DNA from: Diphasiastrum complanatum
Taxonomy: Eukaryota; Streptophyta; Lycopodiopsida; Lycopodiales; Lycopodiaceae
DNA length: 64,000 bases
Reading direction: 5' to 3'
Assembly: GCA_029204225.1 (NCBI GenBank)
Contig: CM055097.1
Span: forward strand, 1,159,414 to 1,223,413
Shown: piece after piece, positions 52,880 to 64,000 of the stretch
How the letters are laid out: the number at the start of each line of letters is the position of its first letter
How positions within the stretch are numbered: the first letter of the stretch is position 1
Made by a program: the position numbers and the translations under genes
The notes under the pieces: generated by a model
What the model saw: only the letters and a program-made list of their open reading frames with translations
Databases searched by the model: none
Told to the model about the DNA's origin: nothing

Positions 52880-55397
52880 AGTTCCAACTATAAACCAGAA
52901 TTTGCATGTATTGGTAAAAACATTAATGATGTGGAGCTTGTTCAAGTTGTTCTTAATGGCTTATTGGATGATCATGCTAACTTGGTACAAAGTACATTGC
53001 CAAGTAGGAGGACTTGCAAGAGGTCTTGGTGGCTAAAGAGTTTAGACTCCAAGCAAGAGGAAGATCATCTTATACATCTCAAGTTGGAGAGGAGGAAGCT
53101 ATGTTCTCAAAAGCCAAGTTCAAGGGAAAGGGCAAAAGCAATTGGTCAAAAGGGCAAGATCAAGGTGAGCTACTTTGTTGGCAAGAAGAAATATAGACCT
53201 AAGCTAAAATGTTTCTATTGTGGAGTCAAAGGACATTTTGCTAGTGATTGCTTCAAGAAGAAGAGAGATCAAGGTGAGAGGCAAACCAATCTAACTCTTG
53301 ATGAAGATGGTGTTGATGAACAAATCATTTCAAATGATGCTTTTGTTATGTCATCATGCTTGTTGGATGATCATGGAGATATTGATCCTTGGTTGATTGA
53401 TAGTTGATCTACATTACATATAAAATTTCATAAGGAGTATTATTCACCATTGATGGCATTTGAAGGTGACAAGAAGGTGATCTACATGGCCAATGATGGT
53501 GAGTGCGCAGTCAAAGGGATTGGCACAATTCCTATCGCTCTCTCTACTAGTAGGAATGTAAATTTGAAGGATGTTTTGTTCATTCCATCTATCACTAAGA
53601 ATCTTCTTAGTTGAGTCAAATGCTTGACAAGGGTTTCAAGGTGAGTTTAATGATGATGCTTGTTTGACCAAGAAGGAAAGTGAATTGATTGCAGAAGGGA
53701 AGAGACAAGGTAAATTGTTCAAACTTGATGCTTGTGTTGTTGCTAACCAAGTTGGATGTATGGCAAAGGAGCAATTGCCAATGCAATAGGTATGGCACAA
53801 GAGATTGGGGATCTCAACTACAAGTCATTGGAGGTAATGGCAAAGTGGCAAGTTGTTTTTGGTCTTCCCAAATCTCTAACTAGCATGAATCATGTTTGTG
53901 AGCAATGTGCTTTATCAAAGTCACATAGGTTACCTTACAAGAGATCTACATCAAGATCAAATAAGCCTTTTCAACTTGTGCATTCAGATATTCATGGAGT
54001 TACTACAATTAGCAATGGTGGTGCTAAAATGTACGTGACATTTATTGATGATTTTAGTAGATTTTGTTGGGTGTATCTACTAAAGAGCAAAAATGAGGTG
54101 TTTGATGTCTTTGTTGGAGCTAATCTTACTCCTACTCACTCTAATTTCCCTCCAATTCACTCAAGGAAATCACTCTCTTACAACAGTCTGCAGAAATAGA
54201 TTGTTTCTCACACAGTCTGCAGTTTTACATGCAAACTTCAACATAGAGTGATTCGACAAAGTGTTCTATGCAACATTTCAGGCAAACCAAGGAACACAAG
54301 CTATGATGTTGAAACTGGTCAGATCTCAGTTAGCTGCGACATTGTCTTCCTTGAAGACAAGTTCTATGATTTCAAGCAAAAGCGACAAATGCAGGAGTTT
54401 GTCCCAACAACTCCATTTACCATTGATAGGCCTGGACCTACGATTGTTCAACCACAACTTGAAGACATCCATGTCATTCACCCATGAGAGTCATCTACTC
54501 AAGAACCTACAGTTCGAAGATCTACTCGACAATGACAACAACCTGATCGTTTCATCCCTCGGGTGTTTATCAGTCATGATGAACCTTCCTCTGTTGCAGA
54601 AGCATTGTCAATGTTAGATGTTGACAAATGGAAAGCTCCTATGGACGTTGAGTATAGCTCATTGATTAAGAACAGACCTGGAGTCTTGTTCAGATACAAA
54701 GCTAATTGACACTAAATGGATCTTCAAACTAAAGCTCAAGCCAGATGGATCAATATCCAAATGGAAAGCTCACTTGGTGGTTAAAGGATATGAGCAAGTA
54801 TACAAGATCAATTACATTGACACCTTCAGTCTAGTGGTAAAGCATCAATCTATTTGAACCTTGTTGGCTATAGTTGTTGCAGAAGATCTGGACATTTATC
54901 AGATGGACGTTCGGACAACATTCCTTAATAGATACATTCAAGAAGATGTTTATATATATCAACAAGAAGGTTATGTCCTTCAAGGTCTAGAGCATAGAGT
55001 ATATAAGTTGCAGAAGGCTCTTTATGGACTCAAGCAAGCTTCTAGGGCCTGGCTTGAAAGAATTAATTACTTCTTGTTGCAACACCAATTTAATTCTTGT
55101 TCTGCAGATTCAAATGTGTATCTCAAGTGTAAAGGCCCAAGTAACCAATGTACTTCGCATATATGGCATGGAGGACTGTAAGTCGATAGATTCACCCATG
55201 GATCTAGGATCCAAACTATCAAAAGACGTGTGCCCTAGAACTGAAGTAGAACAGAAAGAAATGTGTAGATATCCTTATCAGTCAATAATCGGATCAATAA
55301 TATATTCTCTGATCTGCACTCGACCTGATATTCTTGCATATATGGTAAGCACACTATTACAATACATGAATATGGCCCATCCTAATGAGTTCTTGTA
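52880..55397 (+). mobile_element. Degenerate Ty1-copia, left part
   Basis: Gag end (FACIGKNINDVELVQVVLNG, same family as 15400), zinc knuckle CFYCGVKGHFASDC (53212-53253), protease WLIDS then a stop, integrase (CEQCALSKSHRLPYKRS; QLVHSDIHGV; YVTFIDDFSRFCWVYLLKSK) to about 54110. A deletion follows, then the region before RT and a broken RT (LDIYQMDVRTTFLNRYIQED; LQKALYGLKQASRAWL). A deletion removes the catalytic YVDD region, and the frame resumes at about 55160 (CKSIDSPMDLGSKL; IIGSIIYSLICTRPDILAYM). A minus-strand gypsy element cuts it at about 55397. Confidence 0.88.
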
Positions 55398-57289
55398 ACT
55401 ACCTAGAAATCTCATTCTCTTCCTTGATGCTAACCCTGTATGGAAAAAGCGATACAAGTTGGCTTCTAGAAGCAACTCAATTTGATGGTCAACACTCCTT
55501 TGGGGAGGTAGGCCATCAAGAAGTTTATCAGGAAAAATATCGCTATACTCTTGCCTAATTTTGTTAAATATTCTTCCTTCAGGTGAATTAGCACTTAAGG
55601 GATTATTTAAGGGCACATTCAAAGACAAATGCAATAAATCAATATTTAGACTATGGACTGCATGGTCATCCACATATATTTCATCTTCTAAAAAACAAAG
55701 ATAAACTTTATTACCAGAATCGTTCAAATATTCAACAACTTCTAAAGCATAAACCATAGGATCAAAAGGCCTATTTACACCGCCTTTTAGCTCAACCAAC
55801 GAGCCCTTTATGCAAAAAGGAAATACTATGTGCAATATAATCATTTCTTAAAGATTATATATCTATGCTATCCAAATTCATTATATGAAAATCCAGCAGT
55901 TCAACATTATCTTAAATCTTAAGTGGCAATTGAGGAACAAGCTGGTCCCAAGCTTGCCAATCTTCCCTCGACGCCATTTTCACCAGATACAAGTAATTAC
56001 TTGACTCGGTAGCCGCTTTGAGCTTTTGCACCAGTTTAGCATTTACAAAGTTACGTGTGGAACCATCATGAGAAAGAACAGTCACAACTTGGCGTCCTAC
56101 GATTTCATTTATACGAATGAAATTGTGGGGTCCAAAAATAGCTGTATAAAAACAACAATTCTCACAACTAGTGCCATCCTTAAAGGATAAATCAACAAAA
56201 GAAATACTAGAATTACTTGGCGCCTTAGAGGATTTAGGTTACCCGCTAGATTGCTTTTGCTTTTTCTTCGGACAATCTTTAGAAAGATGTCCCTTCTCCA
56301 TGAAGAGAAGCACAAGATGCCGGTTCTCACATTGCCATAATCTACGCAATCCAACTTGACGCGCTTTTTTCTGCCCTGGGAACCGATATCCGTCTTGTCT
56401 TTGTCCCGCTTCTTGAAAAACTTCTTTTCTTTTAGTTTAGCCTTTGCTCCTTGTGGGAGGCAAAATGGGCGTCATCGAAGATTTTCGCAAAGCGAACAAC
56501 ATCTTCAATAGTCTGCGGTTGGTTACGCCACACTTCTAGCTGAAATTCTTTCAGAAGTCCCAAGATGAAATGTAGTTTTAATAAAATAGGATCAATTCAT
56601 GAAGTGAATCGGGGCAAAATCTCCTGGAATTATTGGATCTAGGCACCTAACGGCCTAGTACCCATCTGCACGATGACGAAACGCCACCAATGCTCAAAGT
56701 CATCCAATACCAGAGTAAAAGCCATTTTAAAGGCTTCTTGAAAGGCATCCCATGTAGAAGGGGCACCAACTCTTTCAGACCCTACCACCATATATACGCC
56801 TTACCGCCGTGTAAAAATATGAGGGCAGAGGCAATCTTTGTACTATCAGGCAAGTCGTGCATGGAAAAGTGGCTATTCCACTAATCGAGCCACGACAGTA
56901 CAACATCTGGATGTCAATCCTTCTTTTCATCCAAAACGAATTTCGGATTAAACATAGGATGACGGAGGGCGGACCACGAGTGCGTAGAAGAACGCCACTC
57001 TTGCTCGGCCGTGACATGCTTAGCTTGCATATCCAAGATTTGGTTTTGCAACAGGTTCAAGGCCTGAACAAGCTGATTAGTATCTATATCAGGAGGAGGA
57101 GGTGGTGAAGACGGTCTTTCACCTGAGGTTACAATGGGTCCATGGCGCACTAAGGAGGAAGACAAAGGAAAAACAACAAAGGCTTTGCAACAAAGTGGCT
57201 TAGGGAGCTTGAGACTACTACTCAAGGAGACTAGGCCACAATTAAGCTCTTCAATGGTGAAGATGGAGCCTTTACCCCCCATCCCACAC

Positions 57290-58698
57290 CTTTTCCTTTC
57301 TTTTAAAACTTTGCTAGGTGGCGGGCCTTATGGATGCCACCTAGCAAGTACATGGGCCCAAAAACAAGTGGCATCCCCTTATGTGGTCCACCTACCTTCA
57401 TAACACATGGCCACCACCCTCCCTATGCCATCTCACCCAAGCGTCACTTGGGCTCACCACCTTGACCTCTTGGCCTTATGGCCCAAAGAATCACCTAGAA
57501 CTCCTCTAAGGCTTGTCTTTAGACTTAGGAGGAGGTGCAAGTACAATTGTATGTTCAAGAGGAGGAGGTGTAGGAAATTTTGTTACTTTTCTTTTCAAAA
57601 AGTGATGAAGATGGTAGAATTGCAATTTTTTTTTTATATGTAGGTGGAGCGTTAACAAGGAGGATGCAAAGGCCAAGTAGGAGGTCTAAAAAGAGGAAAA
57701 GAAGGCCCACACAGATCTATACTTGCAGCAGGTACAACCTGCAAGTACAGATTGTGTACTTTTCATTTCAATTTATATTCTCCCCTTCTTAAAATTTTAG
57801 TAGCAAAGCTATGGTCTAAGATAGCTTTTTATGTTTTCAATTGAAAAAGATTTACAAAACAAACTTTACAACTTAAAAAGTTAACTTAGAAACTTTTAAA
57901 GTTAAGTTTGCTTACAAAGTTTGTAACTTATGTTTGTAAACTTTGAAACAAAACTTCATAAACTTTGTTTGCAACTTTATAAGCAAAGTTAATCAAAGTT
58001 AAACAAACTTTTTGATGTACCTGATAAGGTACAAGAAAAAGTTTAAACATCTTTGACTTGAATTACAAGATTTCTTGCAAAGCTTACAAGACTTTATGTC
58101 TTGGAAGCTGTTTCTTTAACTTGCAAACCATTACATTAAAGCAAAAAGGTACTTTAAATAGTACCAACAATATGTGATGATGAAAGGGAAGAGAGGGAGT
58201 TAATGTTCCCATCCCCACAAAATATTTACAGCAACTTTGGATCCTCCTGCGCGGCATTGCAGCGCCTGTTGCAAGCCGCTGTACTGCCCTTGCCCTCTCC
58301 GTGTGTGCGCTTGCTGCAGGCTGCTATACGGGCCAAATTCCACACGCAAGTGCTCGTAATTTTTTTTGTTTTGGAAATTGTTTTTTTGCAACGAAGTTTA
58401 CAGACTTGCAAAAAAAAACAATTCGACTTCCGACTCCCAAATCAAGGTCAGAAAACATTATTGGTTTCTGAAATTTTTTTACAACCGTTAAAAAGTCAGA
58501 AAACCGACAAAGTTCCACGATAGCTAGCAAAGGTGGCTCGTTTTCAATCCAAACAACCTCGGATTGAGACGAACCAAAAGCAAAGTTGTTCATCTCAATT
58601 AAATGAAGACAATAAGCCTTCCAAGAACATCAATCAAAAGCTTAAACCAACCATAAACTTAAGTAAGTTCGATTGCACCTTATACACAACGATCGGTG
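57290..58698 (-). other. Leader of the minus-strand gypsy element
   Basis: Non-coding. Contains a perfect hairpin ACTTGCAG...CTGCAAGT near 57720-57745 and a stretch (57840-58010) built of inverted AAACTTT/AAAGTTT words. Confidence 0.6.
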
Positions 58699-58712
58699 GC
58701 TATGATACCAAA

Positions 58713-59165
58713 TGTTGGAATCCTCATCGTCGATCCAGTCAATGCTAAAGCACAATCAGATGATGAACGCTACGTTACCGCCCAATCATAGAGGTACTGC
58801 CATCTCACCACTAGAGCCATAAGCCTACCTACATCTTGAGGCCTAGATAATCGTCCTAATATGACCACCAATGGAAGAGCTCTTCATTCTCTAGGAGAGA
58901 ATGAATGCCCAGCCTCATGGAGATCCTGCACCTCTATATACATAGTCCATGTGGGGTCATCTTTGACCAAAGGAGTCACACATGACCAACGACACGTAGC
59001 ACAATTGTGCACATCGATGCAGGTCCATAACAAAGAGTCATCGCATGCCAATAAGACATTGACATGTGGCACCCAAAAGACCTATAGCTCCAGATCAGCG
59101 TTCCGTCCCATAAATGAAACCGTCACCTCAAGTTTCTTGTTGTGTGTCCTTATGGGTACGTAATA
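58713..59165 (-). repeat. 5' LTR of the minus-strand gypsy element
   Basis: 453 bp. On the minus strand it begins TATTACGTACCC (TG changed to TA) and ends TTCCAACA before the primer site. A TATA-type box (TATGTATATAGAGG) is near 58940. It matches 33679-33995. Confidence 0.85.
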
Positions 59166-59674
59166 GATCATCACCTAACTTGTATGTATTTTCAGATTCA
59201 GACTTTGGTGGAGATGAAATGGATAGGAAATCCATAAGTACACATGCTATTTTCATAAGTGATGGAGCTATCTCATGGATGTTGAAGAAACAAGCAACAA
59301 TCTTATTATCATCTAGTGAGGCCGAGTACGAGGCCCTAACTTCATGCACAAAGGAGATGCTTTGAATCAAAAGGATGATAATGGATCTTGACTTGCTGGA
59401 TTTTCAAAAGTGTCCAATCATCTTTTGTGATAACCTTTTAGCCCAAAGTTTTGGCAAACAATCATGTTCTTCATGCAAGGAGCAAGCATATTGAAGTGGC
59501 TTATCATTTTGTAAGAACAAGTCATGGCAAAAGAAGTGGAGCTTCAACATGTCTCTTCAAGGGTGTGTGTGGTTGATATCTTCACCAAAGCATTGGGAAA
59601 GGACTTGTTTATGAGGCATAGAACTCATCTTGGAGTACTACCAAAATCTATGCTAAAACTATTTGAAGAGGGAG
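59166..59674 (+). mobile_element. Ty1-copia, right part (RNase H)
   Basis: Continues the copia element after the gypsy insertion: LYVFSDSDFGGDEMDRKSIS, DGAISWMLKKQATILLSSSE AEYEALTS, then broken RNase H to about 59640 (a degenerate DIFTK-like stretch). A purine tract GAAGAGGGAG ends at 59674. Confidence 0.85.
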
Positions 59675-60140
59675 TGTGAAAAATTCAACTAGTTTAGTTG
59701 AATTATTTTGGCAATTTTGAGGCCATCATGAAATTTCAACTTAGAGATAGATTTTTTTTATGTCAATAAAGGCCTAAATAGTGTTTTTACTATTTTTGGC
59801 AAGTATATTTGTGGATGAGTTCGGATTTGGACCCGTTCTAATTGGCTAATATAGATACATTGCATTTAGTCACTAGAAACTAGGTTTTTGGTGAAGTACC
59901 TAGAAGTAGCTAATCTAGGGCTAGTTTAGGGCAAGTGGCCAAATGGCACTATGGCGGCTATAAATATTTGTACCAACGTGGAAAAAATATCTTTAAGTTC
60001 TCTTTCTATGTGGAGAACTTTCCTCTTTTGATTCTATGTTTATCTCTTGCATAATTCTCATGATATCTTGAGTTATAGTGTATAGAATGTGACTTTTCTT
60101 GTTGTACTTGAATCCACACGTGTGAAATGCTGTATGCTGC
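59675..60140 (+). repeat. Probable 3' LTR of the copia element
   Basis: Starts TGTGAAAAATTC right after the purine tract. It has a GCTATAAATATTTG box at about 59958. The right end is not fixed because no 5' LTR copy is in the window. Confidence 0.55.
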
Positions 60141-61070
<930 letters not shown>

Positions 61071-61476
61071 GATTTTGTCAATTGGACACTATAAAAATAA
61101 TTATTTGCTTTCTTTGATTAGTTTGAGCCAAATTGGATTTGCTTTGAACCAAAGTTTTGGCATTGAATTTGCACACGCATTTCAAACCCAACACATTGTC
61201 AAGATTTCAAAACGAACAATTTTTAAAATAATCGACTTTTTGTTGTGTTTTTCAACTTAGAAATGAGATGAAAAAGATTGTTTTTCAACTTTCTCCTAAT
61301 CGAACCAAATTTGACAAGCAATTTACTTGATATGAACAAATGGTAATCATATCATTATTTCTATAAAAAGACGTCATTCCAAATAAAATATCGACTATAA
61401 GTATCAAACGGAACAATTGTCAACATTGTGTGAAAATTAAAATGAAACGAGTGTCATAAAATGGGGGCTCGAGATA

Positions 61477-61479
<3 letters not shown>

Positions 61480-61557
<78 letters not shown>
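61480..61557. repeat. (GA)n microsatellite, 78 bp
   Basis: Uninterrupted GA tract 410 bases from the preceding TC tract, in the opposite orientation. Confidence 0.98.
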
Positions 61558-61561
<4 letters not shown>

Positions 61562-61750
61562 AAAGTTTTGAAATTTTTTGAGCTTCAGACATTAGCCTTC
61601 TTTGTTGGAACTTGGCCCTTCAACGTTGAGGCTTAAACACGTTTCAAGTAGACAGTCGGGGTGCTCGCATGTTGCAGCTCCATGGTACTAAATGCAGTCA
61701 CCAGCCACAGGCCACCAATAATTTACTAGTGATAACTTAACTCTATTTGG

Positions 61751-61923
61751 CCCAATCACATTTAGAGGCATAGATCACAAGGCCAACGCACCTTAAGAGG
61801 TGCATTACATGTGGACCAATCATGTTTAGAGGTGCACATCATGAGGCCCAATCAAATTGTGAGGTGGAAATCATGAGGTCCAATCATGATGAGAGGTGCA
61901 AATCTAGGGGTCCAATCATGATG
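61751..61923. repeat. 32-bp minisatellite, 5.4 units
   Basis: Units begin at 61751, 61783, 61815, 61847, 61879 and 61911 (partial). The shared pattern is CCAATCA...AGAGGTG.A.ATCA..AGG, and the unit length is 32 in every full copy. Confidence 0.85.
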
Positions 61924-62508
61924 TTGAAAGGGAATAAATGGTTTCCAATCATTCTAGAGCACTTCCTTCTGCTAGATCTCATGCTAGGTCTCTTTGTAAT
62001 CGATGCCTTTATTTGTGCATGGTCTTTGATCACCAGTCTCATCTTATGCTTTGCTATGCTTCCATTTGCATGATACTTACTCTTGTATAACCGTTTACAA
62101 CCAATATATTTCTTACTAGTTGGTGGCTCTACTATTAATAACTAACTAGTCCGCTAGAGAGACCTTATCTAACAACTATTAACCACCCAAGTCATTAATT
62201 AGCAACTTACTTAGCAATGATCTTGTTGAGTGTGCACTTTGTGATTGGTTACAAGTTACAATCAAAGTTGATACATCATGCTATATACTAACGAGACTTA
62301 AAGCTACTAATTTTTTTTGTTTACATTTTTGGTAGGTAAAAAACTTACATTATATTTCTCAATAATTAAAAAAATTTATCGAGCTTAAATTTAGCCAAAT
62401 TCATAAACTTACAAATCTAAAACAAATAAATGAAATGCCAAATGTAACAATTGGGCTATTTGTATCTGTCAGTTTTTCGTGAATGCAGGTGTGCATAGTT
62501 GTAATAAC

Positions 62509-63049
62509 CAATGTTGGACGGGTATTGATATTTTTAATTCCAGCCGGGTCCTGGTATTATACTTTTTTGAAAAATTTGATACTAGTCGGGTATCAATATC
62601 AACATGTTTTGTAAATTGGTGGCTGGTATCAACCGACCTGGGTATTACAGGGGTGATACGAGCCGAGTATAAACCCGTATATGAGTATATAATTTTTTTT
62701 CTAAAATTAGCCATCTTATAAAGAGTATTATGCATTTAATGAAAAGCATGACCTTTTTAAATGTAATATGCATGTGATTATAAAGGCCAATACTTTGTTG
62801 GTGCCCACCAATGTCTTTGGGACACCATGAATAATATTTATCACATATGTAAAATTTGAAAACTAACTAAAATTTAATAATATATTGATATCATGTTAAA
62901 TTCATATTTTTTACCCCTAATCCGGATATCGATATGTGCATTGACCGGCTAAAACCAGTCCGGGTTGGGTATCGACCATAGTATCACAAAATCATATAAC
63001 GGGCGGGTATGAGGGACCAGTCGGGCACCTATATACCCGCCCAACACTA
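62509..63049. mobile_element. hAT-type MITE, 541 bp
   Basis: Ends CAATGTTGGACGGGTAT and ATACCCGCCCAACACTA form imperfect terminal inverted repeats. Perfect 8-bp target duplication GTAATAAC at 62501-62508 and 63050-63057. Many (C/G)GGTAT words lie near both ends. No coding capacity, so it needs a transposase in trans. Confidence 0.92.
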
Positions 63050-63204
63050 GTAATAACCTATAGTTGTAATACCTTATGTAAATTACCATTAAAAAACGTC
63101 AAACAAGTGCATAAGTATTTAAATTTTCCAACAATAAAAGCCAACGAAAAAACGTGGAAGTTGTTAGGTCTAGGAAGGCCCACACCTTGGGCATTGAACC
63201 TTTT

Positions 63205-63330
63205 TCATCAATGATATGGGCAATGATATCACTATTTTTGGAAAACAATGATATCATTGCCCACCTTTTTCATCAACGATATGGGCAATGATATCACTAT
63301 TTTTGGAAAACAATGATATCATTGCCCACC
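63205..63330. repeat. 65-bp tandem duplication with hairpins
   Basis: Two copies of a 65-bp unit. Each contains a perfect 14-bp inverted repeat, GGGCAATGATATCA / TGATATCATTGCCC (63218-63231 with 63249-63262; 63283-63296 with 63314-63327). Confidence 0.93.
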
Positions 63331-63395
63331 CTTAAGATGTGTGGGAACCAACACACTCTTCCTTCCCATATATGTCCTCATTCTTGTATTACCTT

Positions 63396-63535
63396 AGTTA
63401 CTTACTGATTATAGAGAAACATTTATGGAGCATCCTATTCCCTGTAGAGTGGTGTGGTGTGGATCAGCTTAATTACTTACTGATTATAGAGAAACAATTC
63501 TGGAGCATCCTATTTCCTCTGGGAGTGGTGTGGTC
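63396..63535. repeat. 75-bp direct repeat, two copies
   Basis: TTACTTACTGATTATAGAGA starts at 63398 and 63473. Both copies continue through GGAGCATCCTATT.CCT and GAGTGGTGTGG. Confidence 0.9.
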
Positions 63536-63763
63536 AGTGTGGTGGTGTCCACAGATCTAATAATATCACCATTTTGATGAGATAATGGCCCGGGTTGAGC
63601 GTGAGTTCAATTATGTTTACAGAGCAACAATTATGACTCGCATAACAAACTTCAAAGCAAGGAAACCTGAGCAGATAGATAGATAAGATCATACTCATAG
63701 ACGCATTTGCAAGGGAAGTGGTGGGCAAGCTCTTTCAGAAAAAAAGCAGCTTGGGAGTAAACT

Positions 63764-64000
63764 ATGGAGCATATGGATGAATTTGAGAATGGCAAAACTT
63801 ACATGCTGCTGGGGAAAGATTGCAGAGGCGTCGGTGGATCAAAGTCGATGGAGGTGTATGCACCCGGAAAGAAGGATCTAAACTTAGCTTCTCGGAATCA
63901 CCCTTGGGATCCTCATATGCCCAGTTTTAGTAGATTGCTTCCGGAATGCCTCCGTCCTTTCCCCTCCTTTGAAGGCTGGTACACGCGCATTATCGATCCT
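63764..64000 (+). CDS. Start of a host protein-coding gene (FEGWY motif)
   Basis: 79 codons open to the window edge from ATG 63764, with an in-frame TAA just upstream (GAG TAA ACT ATG). The protein starts MEHMDEFENGKTYMLLGKDC and continues through a NHPWDPHMPSFSRLLPECLR stretch to FPSFEGWYTRIIDP. Codon use is balanced and no transposon motif is seen. The FEGWY block recalls tocopherol cyclase-like proteins (FEGWY near their N-terminus), but 79 residues do not settle the family. No signal peptide or membrane segment is seen in this part. I infer a real host gene that continues right of the window. Confidence 0.6.
   Translation, partial: MEHMDEFENGKTYMLLGKDCRGVGGSKSMEVYAPGKKDLNLASRNHPWDPHMPSFSRLLPECLRPFPSFEGWYTRIIDP

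Larger units (their letters stand above)
55398..59165 (-). mobile_element. Truncated Ty3-gypsy element, minus strand
   Basis: LTR 58713-59165, primer site 58699-58710 (GCTATGATACCA on +), leader to about 57290, gag from about 57280 (MGGKGSIFTIEELNCG; ALNLLQNQILDMQAKHVTAE), a zinc-knuckle remnant (MEKGHLSKDCPKKKQKQ, near 56260-56310), protease-side sequence, and the stretch before RT (NKIRQEYSDIFPDKLLDGLP; RSVDHQIELL) to about 55400. RT, integrase and the other LTR are missing. It interrupts the copia element. Confidence 0.85.

Noticed and set aside
63205-63330. CRISPR-like repeats
   Set aside because: Only two adjacent 65-bp copies with hairpins in plant nuclear DNA, with no spacer structure.

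Overview
This is nuclear DNA from a flowering plant. The reasons are GT-AG introns, a spliced single-copy eukaryotic gene, and dense plant-type transposable elements (Ty1-copia and Ty3-gypsy LTR elements with tRNA-Met primer sites, LINEs, Helitron, hAT). The species cannot be named from the sequence. Very long introns and many long (GA)n/(CT)n tracts are its marks.

The main host gene is on the + strand. Eight exons between 1401 and 38590 encode the last 239 residues of RNA polymerase III subunit RPC6 (human POLR3F, yeast RPC34). All splice phases agree, giving 720 coding bases with no stop before the terminal TAG. The N-terminal exons lie left of the window. Two introns are giant (1782-17568, 15.8 kb; 17682-35733, 18.1 kb) and packed with nested retroelements. 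The fourth in-window intron has a GC-AG border. The C-terminal iron-sulfur cysteine pattern is intact, so the gene looks functional despite its load of mobile DNA.

Layout of the giant introns. Intron 1782-17568 holds a 5'-truncated LINE ending in a (CT)n tail (minus strand) inside an old Ty3-gypsy fragment. A second Ty3-gypsy relic (6911-7425 and 14581-14882) follows, split by a 7.2 kb chromovirus with both LTRs (7426-14580). Then come Ty1-copia gag and LINE scraps. Intron 17682-35733 holds an endonuclease-RT LINE fragment. Next is a minus-strand chromovirus split by a nearly intact 5.3 kb Ty1-copia element with a perfect 5-bp target duplication (20979-26292). Further LINE pieces, an LTR element with no visible coding sequence, and several broken gypsy parts fill the rest.

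Downstream of RPC6 (38591-64000) is accessory DNA. A minus-strand Helitron helicase gene is split by a 5.1 kb multi-exon hAT transposon. Next to it lies a spliced 262-codon reading frame resembling an N-4/N-6 DNA methylase with an altered cofactor motif, then an AT-rich gap, then a Ty3-gypsy reverse transcriptase. A Ty1-copia element interrupted by a minus-strand gypsy element follows, then microsatellites, a 32-bp minisatellite, a 541-bp hAT-type MITE with perfect 8-bp target duplication, and hairpin-forming tandem repeats. A second host gene appears to start at 63764 and runs off the right edge.

The most notable observations are the RPC6 gene spliced across transposon-filled introns, LINE copies whose 3' ends are (CT)n tracts (a plausible source of the microsatellites), and the methylase-like gene between a Helitron and a gypsy RT.
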